From Hymenobacter citatus (GTDB lineage Bacteria; Bacteroidota; Bacteroidia; Cytophagales; Hymenobacteraceae), in contig NZ_JACSCY010000014.1 of NCBI RefSeq assembly GCF_014333615.1, forward strand, positions 83,981 to 147,980: a stretch of 64,000 nt of DNA. Reading direction: 5' to 3'. Below are positions 8,668 through 16,894 of the stretch, one piece after another. The notes beneath the pieces were generated by a model. It ran no database searches. It had not been told where the DNA came from and saw only the letters and a list, made by a program, of their open reading frames with translations. The position numbers were made by a program, and so were the translations under genes. Every line of letters starts with the position of its first letter. Position 1 is the first letter of the stretch.

Positions 8668-9693
8668 ATGGGGCGACCCCTACTCCAAGCTGTGCAAACC
8701 GGTGACCTCGCGCCGGACGGTGTGTTACCCAGCGGCTCACCGTTGTCCTCGTTGCGCGGTCAGCCCGTCATCCTGGCGTTTGCCCCCGACGAGTGGAACC
8801 CGATGCTGGCCCACCAGAGCACTATTTTTGCGCGCTTGTCGCAGGAATTCGGCGACGGAGCGGCCTTTGTCGACACGGCAACAGACGACTGGCAGTCGCT
8901 GGACTGCCGCAGCACGCTGGCGGCGCAGTTCGGCGTAGCCGGGCAGCGCGCCCTGTTTCTGCTGGATGAGCAGGGCGTGGTACGCTGGAAAACGGTGGTA
9001 TCCCCCGGCCAAGACCTGCAGTCAGGCCAAGTACTGACCGCCCTGGAAGCGTTGTATACTTCACCCGTAACAGCCGATAACGAGAAGGCGGCAAGTGGGG
9101 GACTTTCGCGGCGCACCTTTGTGACGGCGACACTGGCGGCGGCCGCGTTGCTGCTGCTACCCGGTTGCGGGAGCAGTGCATCTGATTCGCACACCGTGGA
9201 AACGGCCGCCGCGGGAACGAGCAGTGACCAAGTTCCCGTGGTGCTCACCATCAACGGCCTGTCCCACCAGCTGCAGCTCGACCCACGCGTGGCCCTACTC
9301 GATGCGCTGCGCGAAAACCTGCACCTGACGGGCACCAAAAAAGGCTGCGACCATGGTCAGTGCGGGGCCTGCACCGTACATCTCAACGGGCAAAGCGCCC
9401 TCTCGTGCCTGACGCTGGCCGTCATGAGCCAGGGCAAGAACATCACCACCATTGAAGGATTAGCGCAAGGGGACAAGTTGCACCCGGTGCAAGAAGCATT
9501 TCTGCAACACGATGCCTTTCAATGTGGCTACTGCACGCCGGGGCAGATCATGGCGGCCGCGGCCCTGCTGCAGGACCCGCACACCCCCACGGGCTCGGCT
9601 GTGGAGCTTCGCGAAGCCATGAGCGGCAACCTGTGCCGTTGCGCGGCCTACCCTAATATCATCGCCGCCATCCAGGCCGTCCAGCGGGCGTAA
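8668..9693 (+). CDS. Redoxin-like domain fused to 2Fe-2S subunit of aldehyde oxidoreductase (PaoA-like)
   Basis: 341 residues. Residues about 1-130 resemble an AhpC/TSA-type redoxin (SLRGQPVILAFAPDEWNP, then ALFLLDEQGVVRWK), but the usual peroxidatic Cys after the first strand is missing. Residues about 146-167 form a twin-arginine-like signal, LSRRTFV then a hydrophobic run ending LLPGC, in the middle of the protein. Residues about 185-341 are a PaoA/YagT-type 2Fe-2S protein: GCDHGQCGACTVHLNG plus a downstream Cys for the ferredoxin cluster, and CGYCTPGQ with CRCAAYPNI for the helical cluster. It passes electrons between the molybdenum and FAD subunits. It is the first gene of a three-gene operon, 14 bases before the FAD subunit. 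Classic PaoA has the Tat signal at its N-terminus and no redoxin domain. Confidence 0.85.
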   Translation: MGRPLLQAVQTGDLAPDGVLPSGSPLSSLRGQPVILAFAPDEWNPMLAHQSTIFARLSQEFGDGAAFVDTATDDWQSLDCRSTLAAQFGVAGQRALFLLDEQGVVRWKTVVSPGQDLQSGQVLTALEALYTSPVTADNEKAASGGLSRRTFVTATLAAAALLLLPGCGSSASDSHTVETAAAGTSSDQVPVVLTINGLSHQLQLDPRVALLDALRENLHLTGTKKGCDHGQCGACTVHLNGQSALSCLTLAVMSQGKNITTIEGLAQGDKLHPVQEAFLQHDAFQCGYCTPGQIMAAAALLQDPHTPTGSAVELREAMSGNLCRCAAYPNIIAAIQAVQRA

Positions 9694-9707
9694 CGCCGAC
9701 CTAGCCT

Positions 9708-10760
9708 ATGCATCCTTTTCAGTATCAGCGCGCCGAAAGCACCGACCAGGCTGTGGCCGCCGTGGCCCAGAATCCGGGCGCGACCTTCATTGCCGGCGGT
9801 ACCTCGCACGTCGATTTGCTGAAGGAAGGCGTGCACCGGCCCACGTTGTTGGTCGATGTATCAGCCCTGCCGCTTCAGCAGATTACCCCGTTGGCAGGCG
9901 GCCTGCGTATCGGCGCGGGCGTTTCCAACACCGCGGCGGCCTACCATCCCACTATCCAGCAGCAGTATACGGCCGTGAGCGAAGCGCTGCTGGCGGGTGC
10001 CTCGGTGCAGATTCGCAACGTGGCCTCCATGGCGGGCAACCCGTTGCAGCGTACCCGCTGCCCGTATTTCCGCGACCCGACCCAGGCCTGCAACAAGCGT
10101 GAACCCGGCAGCGGCTGCGCGGCTCTGAACGGCTACAACCACGTGCATGCCCTGTTCGGGGCTTCCACCGCCTGCATCGCTACCCATCCCAGCGACGTAG
10201 CGGTAGCCTTGGCCGCGCTCGATGCCCAGGTGCAAACCAGCGGCCCTACTGGCCCGCGCACCATCGTTTTTCCCGAGCTGCACCGCCTGCCGGGCACTAC
10301 CCCCCACCTCGACACGGTGCTGGCGCACGGGGAGCTGATTACCAGCCTTGACCTGCCGGCTTTTGCCGGCCGCTCGCACTACCTGAAGGTGCGGGAGCGT
10401 GCCTCCTACGCCTACGCGTTGGTGTCGTGCGCCGTCGCGCTGGAAATGAACGGCCAGACTATTCGCCGGGTGCGCGTGGCGCTGGGCGGAGTGGCCCATA
10501 AGCCCTGGCGGTTGCACAAAATGGAAGCGATGCTCGCGGGACAGGTACCCACGGAAAAACTGTTTCGCACGGCCGCCGACGCGGCCTTTGCCGACGCCAA
10601 GCCGCTGGCGCATAACGCCTACAAGATTCCGATGGGCCGCAACCTGCTGGTGCGGGCCTTGCTGGAAACCAGCGGCCTGCGGCCCCTGGCCGGACCAGCC
10701 GGCACGGCCTTCGCGGCCAGTGTGGGCGGCATGGCCGGCCAGTTAGCCGGGCCTCGCTAG
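9708..10760 (+). CDS. FAD-binding subunit of aldehyde oxidoreductase (PaoB-like)
   Basis: 350 residues of the xanthine dehydrogenase FAD-subunit family. The N-terminus has the FAD-binding FIAGGTSHVDLLKEG motif and QIRNVASMAGN. Four cysteines in the insertion RCPYF, ACNKREPGSGC and ACIATHPSD correspond to the extra 4Fe-4S cluster known in E. coli PaoB. The C-terminal CO-dehydrogenase-flavoprotein-like domain includes RERASYAYALVSCAVAL and VALGGVAHKPWR. It receives electrons from the 2Fe-2S subunit and passes them to an external acceptor. No Tat signal is present, as expected for a subunit carried by its partner. Confidence 0.9.
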   Translation: MHPFQYQRAESTDQAVAAVAQNPGATFIAGGTSHVDLLKEGVHRPTLLVDVSALPLQQITPLAGGLRIGAGVSNTAAAYHPTIQQQYTAVSEALLAGASVQIRNVASMAGNPLQRTRCPYFRDPTQACNKREPGSGCAALNGYNHVHALFGASTACIATHPSDVAVALAALDAQVQTSGPTGPRTIVFPELHRLPGTTPHLDTVLAHGELITSLDLPAFAGRSHYLKVRERASYAYALVSCAVALEMNGQTIRRVRVALGGVAHKPWRLHKMEAMLAGQVPTEKLFRTAADAAFADAKPLAHNAYKIPMGRNLLVRALLETSGLRPLAGPAGTAFAASVGGMAGQLAGPR

Positions 10761-10794
10761 TTCCTCCTTCCATATTTATCACAACCCGATACTG

Positions 10795-13044
10795 ATGCAA
10801 GCCACTGGACAACCTCTTCCCCGCGTAGACGGACGCCTGAAAGTCACCGGCGCGGCGCGCTACACCGCCGAGTGGGAAGTGCCGGGTTTGGTGTACGGCG
10901 CCGTGGTGGACAGTGCCCGGGCGCACGGCACAGTGCGCGCGTTGGACACCAGTGCGGCGCGTAAAGCGCCCGGCGTGCTAGCCGTTCTGACCCACGAGAA
11001 TGCGCCCCGCCTGCATCCCATTCCCGAGCAGGTAAGGGGAACTCAGTTTCGGGGCGAAGGCGGTATCACGGAGACCCGCCAGCCGCTACAGAACGCCACG
11101 GTGGAGTACGCCGGTCAGCCGCTGGCCGTGGTGGTGGCTGATACCCACGAGCGGGCCCGGTATGCGGCCACGCTCGTGCGCGTCACCTACAATGAGCAGC
11201 CACCCGAGCTGGCGATGACTTCCGCCAGCCGTACCACCCGGCCCGAAACCTTTTTGGGTAACGACGAGGAGAAGTTGCAGGTGACGATTGGGGACCCCAA
11301 TGCCGCGTTGGCGGCCGCGCCGGTGCAGCTGCGGCAGGTCTACGAATCGGCCATCACTCACCACAACCCCATTGAGCAACTGGCGACTATTGCCCGCTGG
11401 GAGAAGCGCAACGGCACCGATTTTCTTACCCTCTACGACACCACGCGTGGACTGGAAGTATTGCAGGAGGTGATGGCGACGTCACTGGGATTGCCCCAGG
11501 ACAGCGTGCACGTCATCTGCCCCTTTATTGGGGGCGCGTTTGGGTCCAAGGGCTGGCTGTATGCGCCGCCGCTGCTCACGGCCATGGCGGCGCGGCTGGT
11601 GGGCCGGCCAGTGAAAATCGAGTGGCGCCGGCAGGACATGTTTGCTGTGGCCGGGCAACGCCCCAGCACCCGGCAAACCCTGTCGTTGGGAGCCACGCGC
11701 GACGGCAACATCACGGCCCTGCGCCACGACACGCTCACGCACTCGTCTCAGTCCAGCGGCTACACCGAGCCCTGCGCCCGGGTGTCGCGGATGCTGTACG
11801 CGGTGCCCAATATGGGCTTTACCCACCAACTCGCGCATTTGCACTTGCCCTCTCCCTGCCCCATGCGTGGGCCGGGTGAAACCGTAGGCGGCTGGGCGCT
11901 GGAGTGCGCCCTGGACGAGTTGGCCGCCAAGCTGCAGCTGGACCCCGTGGAGCTGCGCCTGCGCAACTACGCGGAGCAGAACCCCGAAACCGGCAAGCCC
12001 TGGTCGAGCAAGCACCTGCGCGAATGCTACGCGCGGGGCCGGCAACTGATCGGCTGGGATGCGCGCAACCCGCAGCCGCGCTCCATGCGCGACGGCAGCC
12101 AGCTGCTGGGCTACGGCATGGCCACGACCATGTACCCGGCCGGGAGGAAGGAGGCCCAGGCCCGCGCCACGATTTTCGCCGACGGGCGGGCGCTGGTGCA
12201 AAGCGCCACCCACGAGCTGGGCAACGGCGCCTACACCATCTTCCGGCAGATCAGCGCCGATGCCTTGGCGCTACCCGTCGAGCAGGTGCGCTTCGAATTA
12301 GGCGATTCCTCGCTGCCCTCGGCCCCCACGACGGGCGGCTCCACGACCACGGCGACGGTCGGCCCGGCCGCACAGGCGGCGGCCCGGGCGGTGCTGGAGG
12401 CACTCAAACGCATCGCTGTGCGCGATGCGCAGTCGCCGCTGTTTGGGGCGGCGGCCGAGGCCATTGAAGCCCGGCAGGGCCGTCTGGTTCTGCAAGCAAA
12501 CCCTGCTACAGGCGAAACGTACGGCGAAATCCTGCGTCGGGCTAAGCTACCTTCTGTCGTTGCGACGGACGGGGCGAAGCCGGGCGACGAGCGGGATACG
12601 TACTCGTTCTACTCCTTTGGAGCCGTATTCGCCCAGGTGCGGGTCGACGAGGCCAGCGGTTCCATTCGGGTGGCCCGGCTGTGTGGGGTGTACGATGTAG
12701 GCCGGCTAATGAACCCGCAGACCGCGCGTTCACAAATCCTTGGGGGCATGTCCATGGGGGTAGGGGCGGCCCTGCTGGAAGCCACCCACTACGACTCCCG
12801 GAACGGGCGGGCCGTGGTGCGCAACCTAGCCGACTACCACGTACCCAGCATGGCCGACACACCCGACATTCAGGTAGAGTGGCTCCACATCCCTGACCCC
12901 CATATCAGCGAACTGGGCGCACGCGGCATCGGGGAAATTGGCTGCGTCGGCACCGCCGCGGCCATCACCAACGCGGTCTATCACGCCACGGGCCGGCGCT
13001 ACCGCTCTATCCCCCTTACCCCCGATAAAGTACTGCAAACGTAA
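10795..13044 (+). CDS. Molybdenum-binding catalytic subunit of aldehyde oxidoreductase (PaoC-like)
   Basis: 749 residues, the usual length of the PaoC/YagR large subunit. It begins with GQPLPRVDGRLKVTGAARYT, typical of the first aldehyde oxidase/xanthine dehydrogenase domain, and contains IGGAFGSKGW and PCPMRGPGE from the cofactor-binding domain. Near the C-terminus GARGIGEIGCVGTAAA holds the conserved active-site Glu (about residue 714). The enzyme would oxidise aldehydes to acids using water at a Mo-pterin centre. It closes the operon, 34 bases after the FAD subunit. The dedicated maturase (PaoD/XdhC type) and cofactor genes are not in the window. Confidence 0.9.
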   Translation: MQATGQPLPRVDGRLKVTGAARYTAEWEVPGLVYGAVVDSARAHGTVRALDTSAARKAPGVLAVLTHENAPRLHPIPEQVRGTQFRGEGGITETRQPLQNATVEYAGQPLAVVVADTHERARYAATLVRVTYNEQPPELAMTSASRTTRPETFLGNDEEKLQVTIGDPNAALAAAPVQLRQVYESAITHHNPIEQLATIARWEKRNGTDFLTLYDTTRGLEVLQEVMATSLGLPQDSVHVICPFIGGAFGSKGWLYAPPLLTAMAARLVGRPVKIEWRRQDMFAVAGQRPSTRQTLSLGATRDGNITALRHDTLTHSSQSSGYTEPCARVSRMLYAVPNMGFTHQLAHLHLPSPCPMRGPGETVGGWALECALDELAAKLQLDPVELRLRNYAEQNPETGKPWSSKHLRECYARGRQLIGWDARNPQPRSMRDGSQLLGYGMATTMYPAGRKEAQARATIFADGRALVQSATHELGNGAYTIFRQISADALALPVEQVRFELGDSSLPSAPTTGGSTTTATVGPAAQAAARAVLEALKRIAVRDAQSPLFGAAAEAIEARQGRLVLQANPATGETYGEILRRAKLPSVVATDGAKPGDERDTYSFYSFGAVFAQVRVDEASGSIRVARLCGVYDVGRLMNPQTARSQILGGMSMGVGAALLEATHYDSRNGRAVVRNLADYHVPSMADTPDIQVEWLHIPDPHISELGARGIGEIGCVGTAAAITNAVYHATGRRYRSIPLTPDKVLQT

Positions 13045-13097
13045 CCCCAAGCATTACGGCTTCTTAGCTTCTGACGTAGCACCCCATCACCAGCAAA

Positions 13098-13134
13098 CCA
13101 AGCGTTGGCTATATCCCTACGCTAAACGCTTGGT
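13098..13134. repeat. 10-bp inverted repeat at the resolvase 3' end
   Basis: ACCAAGCGTT at 13098-13107 and AACGCTTGGT at 13125-13134 are perfectly complementary, with a 17-base spacer. The right arm overlaps the stop codon of the resolvase (13122-13124). There is no T-run on either side, so it may be a protein-binding or recombination site rather than a terminator. Confidence 0.4.
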
Positions 13135-13721
13135 AGTGTGGCTACCCTCCCGCCCGTGGGCACGCCTAGGAGGAGAAGGTAGCGGTAAATCGTGGCACGG
13201 CCTACGCCCAGCAACTGACCGATTTCGGCTACCGTTTTGTCCTGCTGCAGATACAATGTTTTCGCCGCCTGCGCTTTCGACAGCGCTTCTTTTGAAAGCC
13301 CCTTGGGCCGGCCGCCCTGCCGACCGCGGGCCCGCGCAGCCGTTAAGCCCGCTTTAGTGCGTTCCCGAATGATATCGCGCTCGAATTCCGCTAGGGAAGC
13401 AAACAGATTAAACATAAGCCTGCCCTGGGCAGTGGTCGTATCCAGGTGGTCCTGCAGACTGATGAACTGCACCCCGCGCTCCTGAAAACCGGTCACCAAG
13501 GTCACCAGGTCTTTGAGCGAGCGCCCGAGTCGGTCGAGTTTCCACACCACGAGGGTATCCCCCACGCGAAGCCGCGTGAGTAAGTGTTGTAGCGCCGGCC
13601 GCTCTTTCACGGAAGATACTTTTTCCTGGGCTATCTCATCGCAGCCATAGGCTTGCAAGGCATCGGTCTGTAGGTGCAACTGCTGGTCAGCGGTGCTCAC
13701 GCGGGCGTAGCCAAAAATCAT
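13122..13721 (-). CDS. Serine recombinase, resolvase/invertase family
   Basis: 199 residues from the ATG at 13721. The catalytic domain starts IFGYARVSTADQQLHLQ, with the nucleophile Ser about residue 9, and continues with VWKLDRLGRSLKDL, the conserved Arg motif, and FNLFASLAEFERDIIRERT, the E-helix. The C-terminal 45 residues form the helix-turn-helix (KTVAEIGQLLGVGRATIYRY). Length matches Tn3-type resolvases. Likely roles are plasmid multimer resolution or cointegrate resolution; nearby inverted repeats on both sides could be binding sites. It is convergent with the aldehyde oxidoreductase operon. Confidence 0.9.
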   Translation of the reverse strand: MIFGYARVSTADQQLHLQTDALQAYGCDEIAQEKVSSVKERPALQHLLTRLRVGDTLVVWKLDRLGRSLKDLVTLVTGFQERGVQFISLQDHLDTTTAQGRLMFNLFASLAEFERDIIRERTKAGLTAARARGRQGGRPKGLSKEALSKAQAAKTLYLQQDKTVAEIGQLLGVGRATIYRYLLLLGVPTGGRVATLPSV

Positions 13722-13726
13722 CGGTG

Positions 13727-13781
13727 TGTTCTCAGAAAGTCAAAGGGCACGAAGATACTGAGCTGTTGATTGCTGAGAACA
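13727..13781. repeat. Inverted repeat upstream of the resolvase, candidate res/operator site
   Basis: TGTTCTCA at 13727-13734 and TGAGAACA at 13774-13781 are perfect inverted copies with a 39-base spacer, starting 5 bases upstream of the resolvase ATG. Resolvases commonly bind inverted subsites just upstream of their own gene, so this is a candidate res subsite; the arms are short. Confidence 0.35.
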
Positions 13782-13852
13782 GGAAGCGAGACAAAACCAA
13801 GCAGACAGACCGCTACCGGATCGGCGGCGGCGGGCGTCTTGGAAAAACGTCC

Positions 13853-13867
13853 GTGGCTGTTGCAGAA
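13853..13867 (+). repeat. Left terminal inverted repeat of the IS
   Basis: GTGGCTGTTGCAGAA, an exact inverted match to 15462-15476; flanked outside by GTCC. Confidence 0.8.
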
Positions 13868-13878
13868 CTCAAGCGCTG

Positions 13879-15423
13879 CTAGGTACTTTCGCGACCACTA
13901 AGTCTGTTTGTCAGTTGGCGGCTCCTTTTGCCTCGCTGGAACAGGCAAATCGGACAAGGTATAGGAGGCCTGGGTAGGGCTACTGCCACGCCTAGGAGCT
14001 GCTTCGGCTGATACTTCAGGAGCTTTTTCAGATTGTAGGCCATCGCCGCCAGCAGCATCGTCTTGTGGGCACTGGCGCGACCACGCGTGTTGAGCCGGCG
14101 CAGACCGTACTGGTGTAACAGGCTGCCAAACACGGGTTCCACCGTGCTTTGTCGCCGCAGGCGCATCTGCTGGCCTAGCTGGCTCTGCTGTCGTTGCAGG
14201 GCCCGTCGATAGTGCGCGTCGTAGGCCGTGCGCGTAATCTGGCGGCATTTGCTCTTGGGGGCACACGCCCCTTTGCGCGGGCAGTGCTGGCAGGCTTGAT
14301 AGGGTGCGCGGTAGATCTTCTGCAACCCGCCGTCGGCATTCGTATCGTACGTCTTGAAGGGTAGCGTCTCGCCCGCCGGACAGGTAAACTGATCCGTCTG
14401 CGGATCATAGGGAAAGCCCTCGATGATGGGTTTGTACTTGCCGAACACGGGGATCCACGGGGTAATACCTTGTTGCTCGAGCAGCGCATAATTCACGCCA
14501 TTGGAGTAGCCGGCATCGGCCAGCACAGCCTGTAAGTACAACCCGTTGGCGCCTAAGCGCTGTTGCAGCCCCTGCACGATGCCGGGCAAGTGCACACTGT
14601 CGCGGCTGTCGGCGAAATCCGCTTGCACCTGACTGATCACGCCCCGGGCGGTGTCCACAGCCAACGAACACAGGTAATTCAGGGCCCGCGCTTTACCCGG
14701 CTTGACGGAGATACGGGCCTCGGGATCGGTGGGACTGTAATGCGTTTTATTGCTCACCAGCTGCGCCTGCGCGTGTTGCGCCCCTAACGGGCTACTGGTA
14801 GTAACGTGGCGACGGGCACGGCGCGCAGCCTCCCGCCGCAAGCGATGGGCTGGGGCTGATAACACCGCGCTGGGGTGCGGCGGCTTTGGGGTGGCCCCCA
14901 GGGATGCCCTCTCTACCGGCTCGGACGCCACAGGGACCGGCGGTTGCTTTTCTTGGAGGCGGTCCAGTGACGCGTTGGCCTTCACGGGGGCCGAATCGAC
15001 GGCCTGTGTGTCTCCGCTCACCAAGCCGCGGGCCACGCACTGGGCAAACACGTGGTCGAACAGGTGCTCAAAGACAGTGGCTGGGATGAGCTGGCGGGTG
15101 CGGCTCACCGTCGAGTGCCACGGTAAGTTCTCATCGACCTCGTAGCCCAGAAAGAAGAGGATGTCGAGCCGTAGGGCACAGTGCTCGATCAGGCGGCGGT
15201 CGCTAACCAGGTTTTCCAGCCGGCCCACGAGCACGAGCTTGAAGAAAACCACCGGGTCGAGCGAGGGCTGCCCGGTGTGACTATAGAGGTCTTGGGTCTG
15301 CTCGTAGAGAAACGACCAGTCCACCACCTCGGCCAGCCGGCGGTAGAGATTATACGACGGAACGCGCTCGGAGAGCCGAAAGCGAGCCACCTCTTTGTCG
15401 AGAAACTGCTTCTTGCCTTGCAT
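13879..15423 (-). CDS. IS1182-family transposase
   Basis: 514 residues from the ATG at 15423. An upstream in-frame ORF extends to 15516, but that would run through the terminal repeat, so it is rejected. The N-terminal DUF772-type domain includes LSERVPSYNLYRRLAEVVDW and GQPSLDPVVFFKLVLVGRLE. The DDE core shows SGDTQAVDSAPVKANASLD, a VLADAGYSNG segment and the final RRQSTVEPVFGSL motif with the catalytic Glu. A Cys-rich patch between them (CQHCPRKGACAPKSKC) is usual in this family. No frameshift or internal stop is visible, so it may be active. Confidence 0.9.
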   Translation of the reverse strand: MQGKKQFLDKEVARFRLSERVPSYNLYRRLAEVVDWSFLYEQTQDLYSHTGQPSLDPVVFFKLVLVGRLENLVSDRRLIEHCALRLDILFFLGYEVDENLPWHSTVSRTRQLIPATVFEHLFDHVFAQCVARGLVSGDTQAVDSAPVKANASLDRLQEKQPPVPVASEPVERASLGATPKPPHPSAVLSAPAHRLRREAARRARRHVTTSSPLGAQHAQAQLVSNKTHYSPTDPEARISVKPGKARALNYLCSLAVDTARGVISQVQADFADSRDSVHLPGIVQGLQQRLGANGLYLQAVLADAGYSNGVNYALLEQQGITPWIPVFGKYKPIIEGFPYDPQTDQFTCPAGETLPFKTYDTNADGGLQKIYRAPYQACQHCPRKGACAPKSKCRQITRTAYDAHYRRALQRQQSQLGQQMRLRRQSTVEPVFGSLLHQYGLRRLNTRGRASAHKTMLLAAMAYNLKKLLKYQPKQLLGVAVALPRPPIPCPICLFQRGKRSRQLTNRLSGREST

Positions 15424-15461
15424 CCACTCTCTACGGACTAGGCAAGGGAAAAGGATAGGCC

Positions 15462-15476
15462 TTCTGCAACAGCCAC
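15462..15476 (-). repeat. Right terminal inverted repeat of the IS
   Basis: TTCTGCAACAGCCAC, the inverted partner of 13853-13867; followed by GTCC at 15477-15480. Confidence 0.8.
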
Positions 15477-15515
15477 GTCCGTTTAACGGGACGTATAAGA
15501 CACGCCTACCAGGCA

Positions 15516-15846
15516 CTACAGCATCTCCAGCGGCCTGCGTTTACCGGGGAGGGGAAAGGCAGCATCCAACGCGGCCCAGTCGCTGACCGACAAGGGCAGC
15601 TCGGCGGCCGCCCGGTTTTCCTGCACATGGGCGACGCTGCCTGCATTGGGGATGGCCAGCACCTGCTCCTGACGCAGGACCCAGGCCAGGGCCACCTGCG
15701 CCGGCGTCGCGCCTAAGCCCGCCGCGATTTCTTGAAGCCGAGCGTTTTGGAGCAGCCGTCCTTGTTCGATCGGGCTGTAGGCCATCATTGGCATGCCCCG
15801 GCTCGCGAGCCACGGCAACAGGTCGTACTCCGGGCTGCGCCGCCAA
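15516..15846 (-). pseudogene. Aldo/keto reductase, C-terminal remnant
   Basis: Only the last 110 or so residues of an aldo/keto reductase are present. Recognisable pieces are YDLLPWLASRGMPMMAYSPI, GATPAQVALAWVLRQ, AIPNAGSVAHVQENRAA and the terminal PLPGKRRPLEML. The NADPH-barrel N-terminal two thirds, including the catalytic Tyr, are missing. At about 15846 the similarity stops and the opposite strand becomes a response-regulator fragment, so two deletion or recombination partners meet there. Confidence 0.8.
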
Positions 15847-16426
15847 TCGGTGGACCTGCTATTGTTGGGTGTGCAGATGCCCGCAATAATAGGCCTGACG
15901 TTGCTGCGCCTGCTGCCCCGCAAACCCATAGTCACCCTGACTACGGCCTACTCCGAGTACACGCTGGAGAGCTACGACCTGGATATGGTGGATTACCTAC
16001 TCAAGCCTATCACATTCGACCGGTTTTTGCGGGCCATCCACAAAGCCTACGCCCGGCAAGAGCGCGCCCCGGTAGCGGGCCTAACCGCCCCGCCGGCGAC
16101 GACACTGAAGTCCGACGAGCCGGCCTATCTGTTCGTCAACGATGGCGCAACAGCTGCGCAAAGTGTGGTGGGCCGATGTGCTGTACGTGGAGGGCCTGCG
16201 CGACTACGTGACGTTGTACACCCGGCAGCGCAAAATCGTGACGTTGCAGCTGCTCAAAACCTTGCAGCAGCAGCTCCCCGCCAACATCCACCATTCCTGC
16301 ATCGTGGCCCTGGACGCCATTGATATAACCCACAAAGACAACGTGCAAATCGGCGAGCGGCAGCTGTCCATCAGTGCACCCTACAGCAAAAGCTTCCAGG
16401 AAGCCGTCGAGCGGTACCGGATATGA
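15847..16426 (+). pseudogene. LytTR-family response regulator, 5'-truncated and frameshifted
   Basis: The first readable residues are the end of a receiver domain beginning at its phosphorylation strand, in altered form (VDLLLLGVQMP, where LD-x-x-MP is expected), then TLTTAYSEYTLESY and DYLLKPITFDRFLRAI. At about 16144-16152 the reading frame shifts by +1. The new frame carries the LytTR DNA-binding domain, with VWWADVLYVEGLRDYVTLYT and IVTLQLLKTLQQQLP, to a stop at 16426. The receiver N-terminus is absent. Both defects mark a decayed gene. Confidence 0.75.
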
Positions 16427-16894
16427 GTGCCCAGCCGGACAGCAGAAAAGGGGCAAAACTACGGCTACTGGTACACGGTGGTAACGCGTAAGGAGGGAGT
16501 TTTAGGAGAAACAGGACACATTATGTCATAGGTATCCGACCACCTCAACTCTCTGTTCGTTAGTGGCGCAACAAATGACGGAGTATATAGCTTCGACCAC
16601 CATCATATTGTTCAAAATTATTGCGTTTTAAGCGTCAAACTCGGGACTATATTCTCCTACGTTGCTTGGCAGTGCAGCACGCATTTATCCTGTAAATAAT
16701 TGACTTATTGATAGTTAACAGATGAATATTGGCGATTTGAACGCGTTCTAAAAAGAAATGCTAAAACTGTTTAGCAAGCTGTTACGCGGCATTAGCCTAG
16801 TAAACTTAACACCCTATTTTCTATATTCGGCTATACTGCGGTGTAGCTGACAACCCACTAAAATACAATCCATTATCAACCTAACCTTACGCTT
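16427..16894. other. Intergenic region without a supported gene
   Basis: About 470 bases of AT-rich sequence upstream of the GxGYxYP gene. It probably holds that gene's promoter, but I see no clear TAnnTTTG/TTTG pair and no convincing hairpin. Confidence 0.4.

Larger units (their letters stand above)
13853..15476 (-). mobile_element. IS1182-family insertion sequence, 1624 bp, apparently intact
   Basis: The element is bounded by perfect 15-bp terminal inverted repeats, GTGGCTGTTGCAGAA, and contains one complete DDE transposase gene. The same four bases, GTCC, flank it on both sides (13849-13852 and 15477-15480), consistent with a target-site duplication. The exact boundary could shift by up to two bases because ACGTCC is shared at both ends. 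Insertion was 40 bp downstream of an aldo/keto reductase remnant. Confidence 0.8.

Noticed and set aside
15424..15516. 31-residue N-terminal extension of the IS transposase
   Set aside because: It would read out through the terminal inverted repeat into flanking DNA; the ATG at 15423 matches the family N-terminus.
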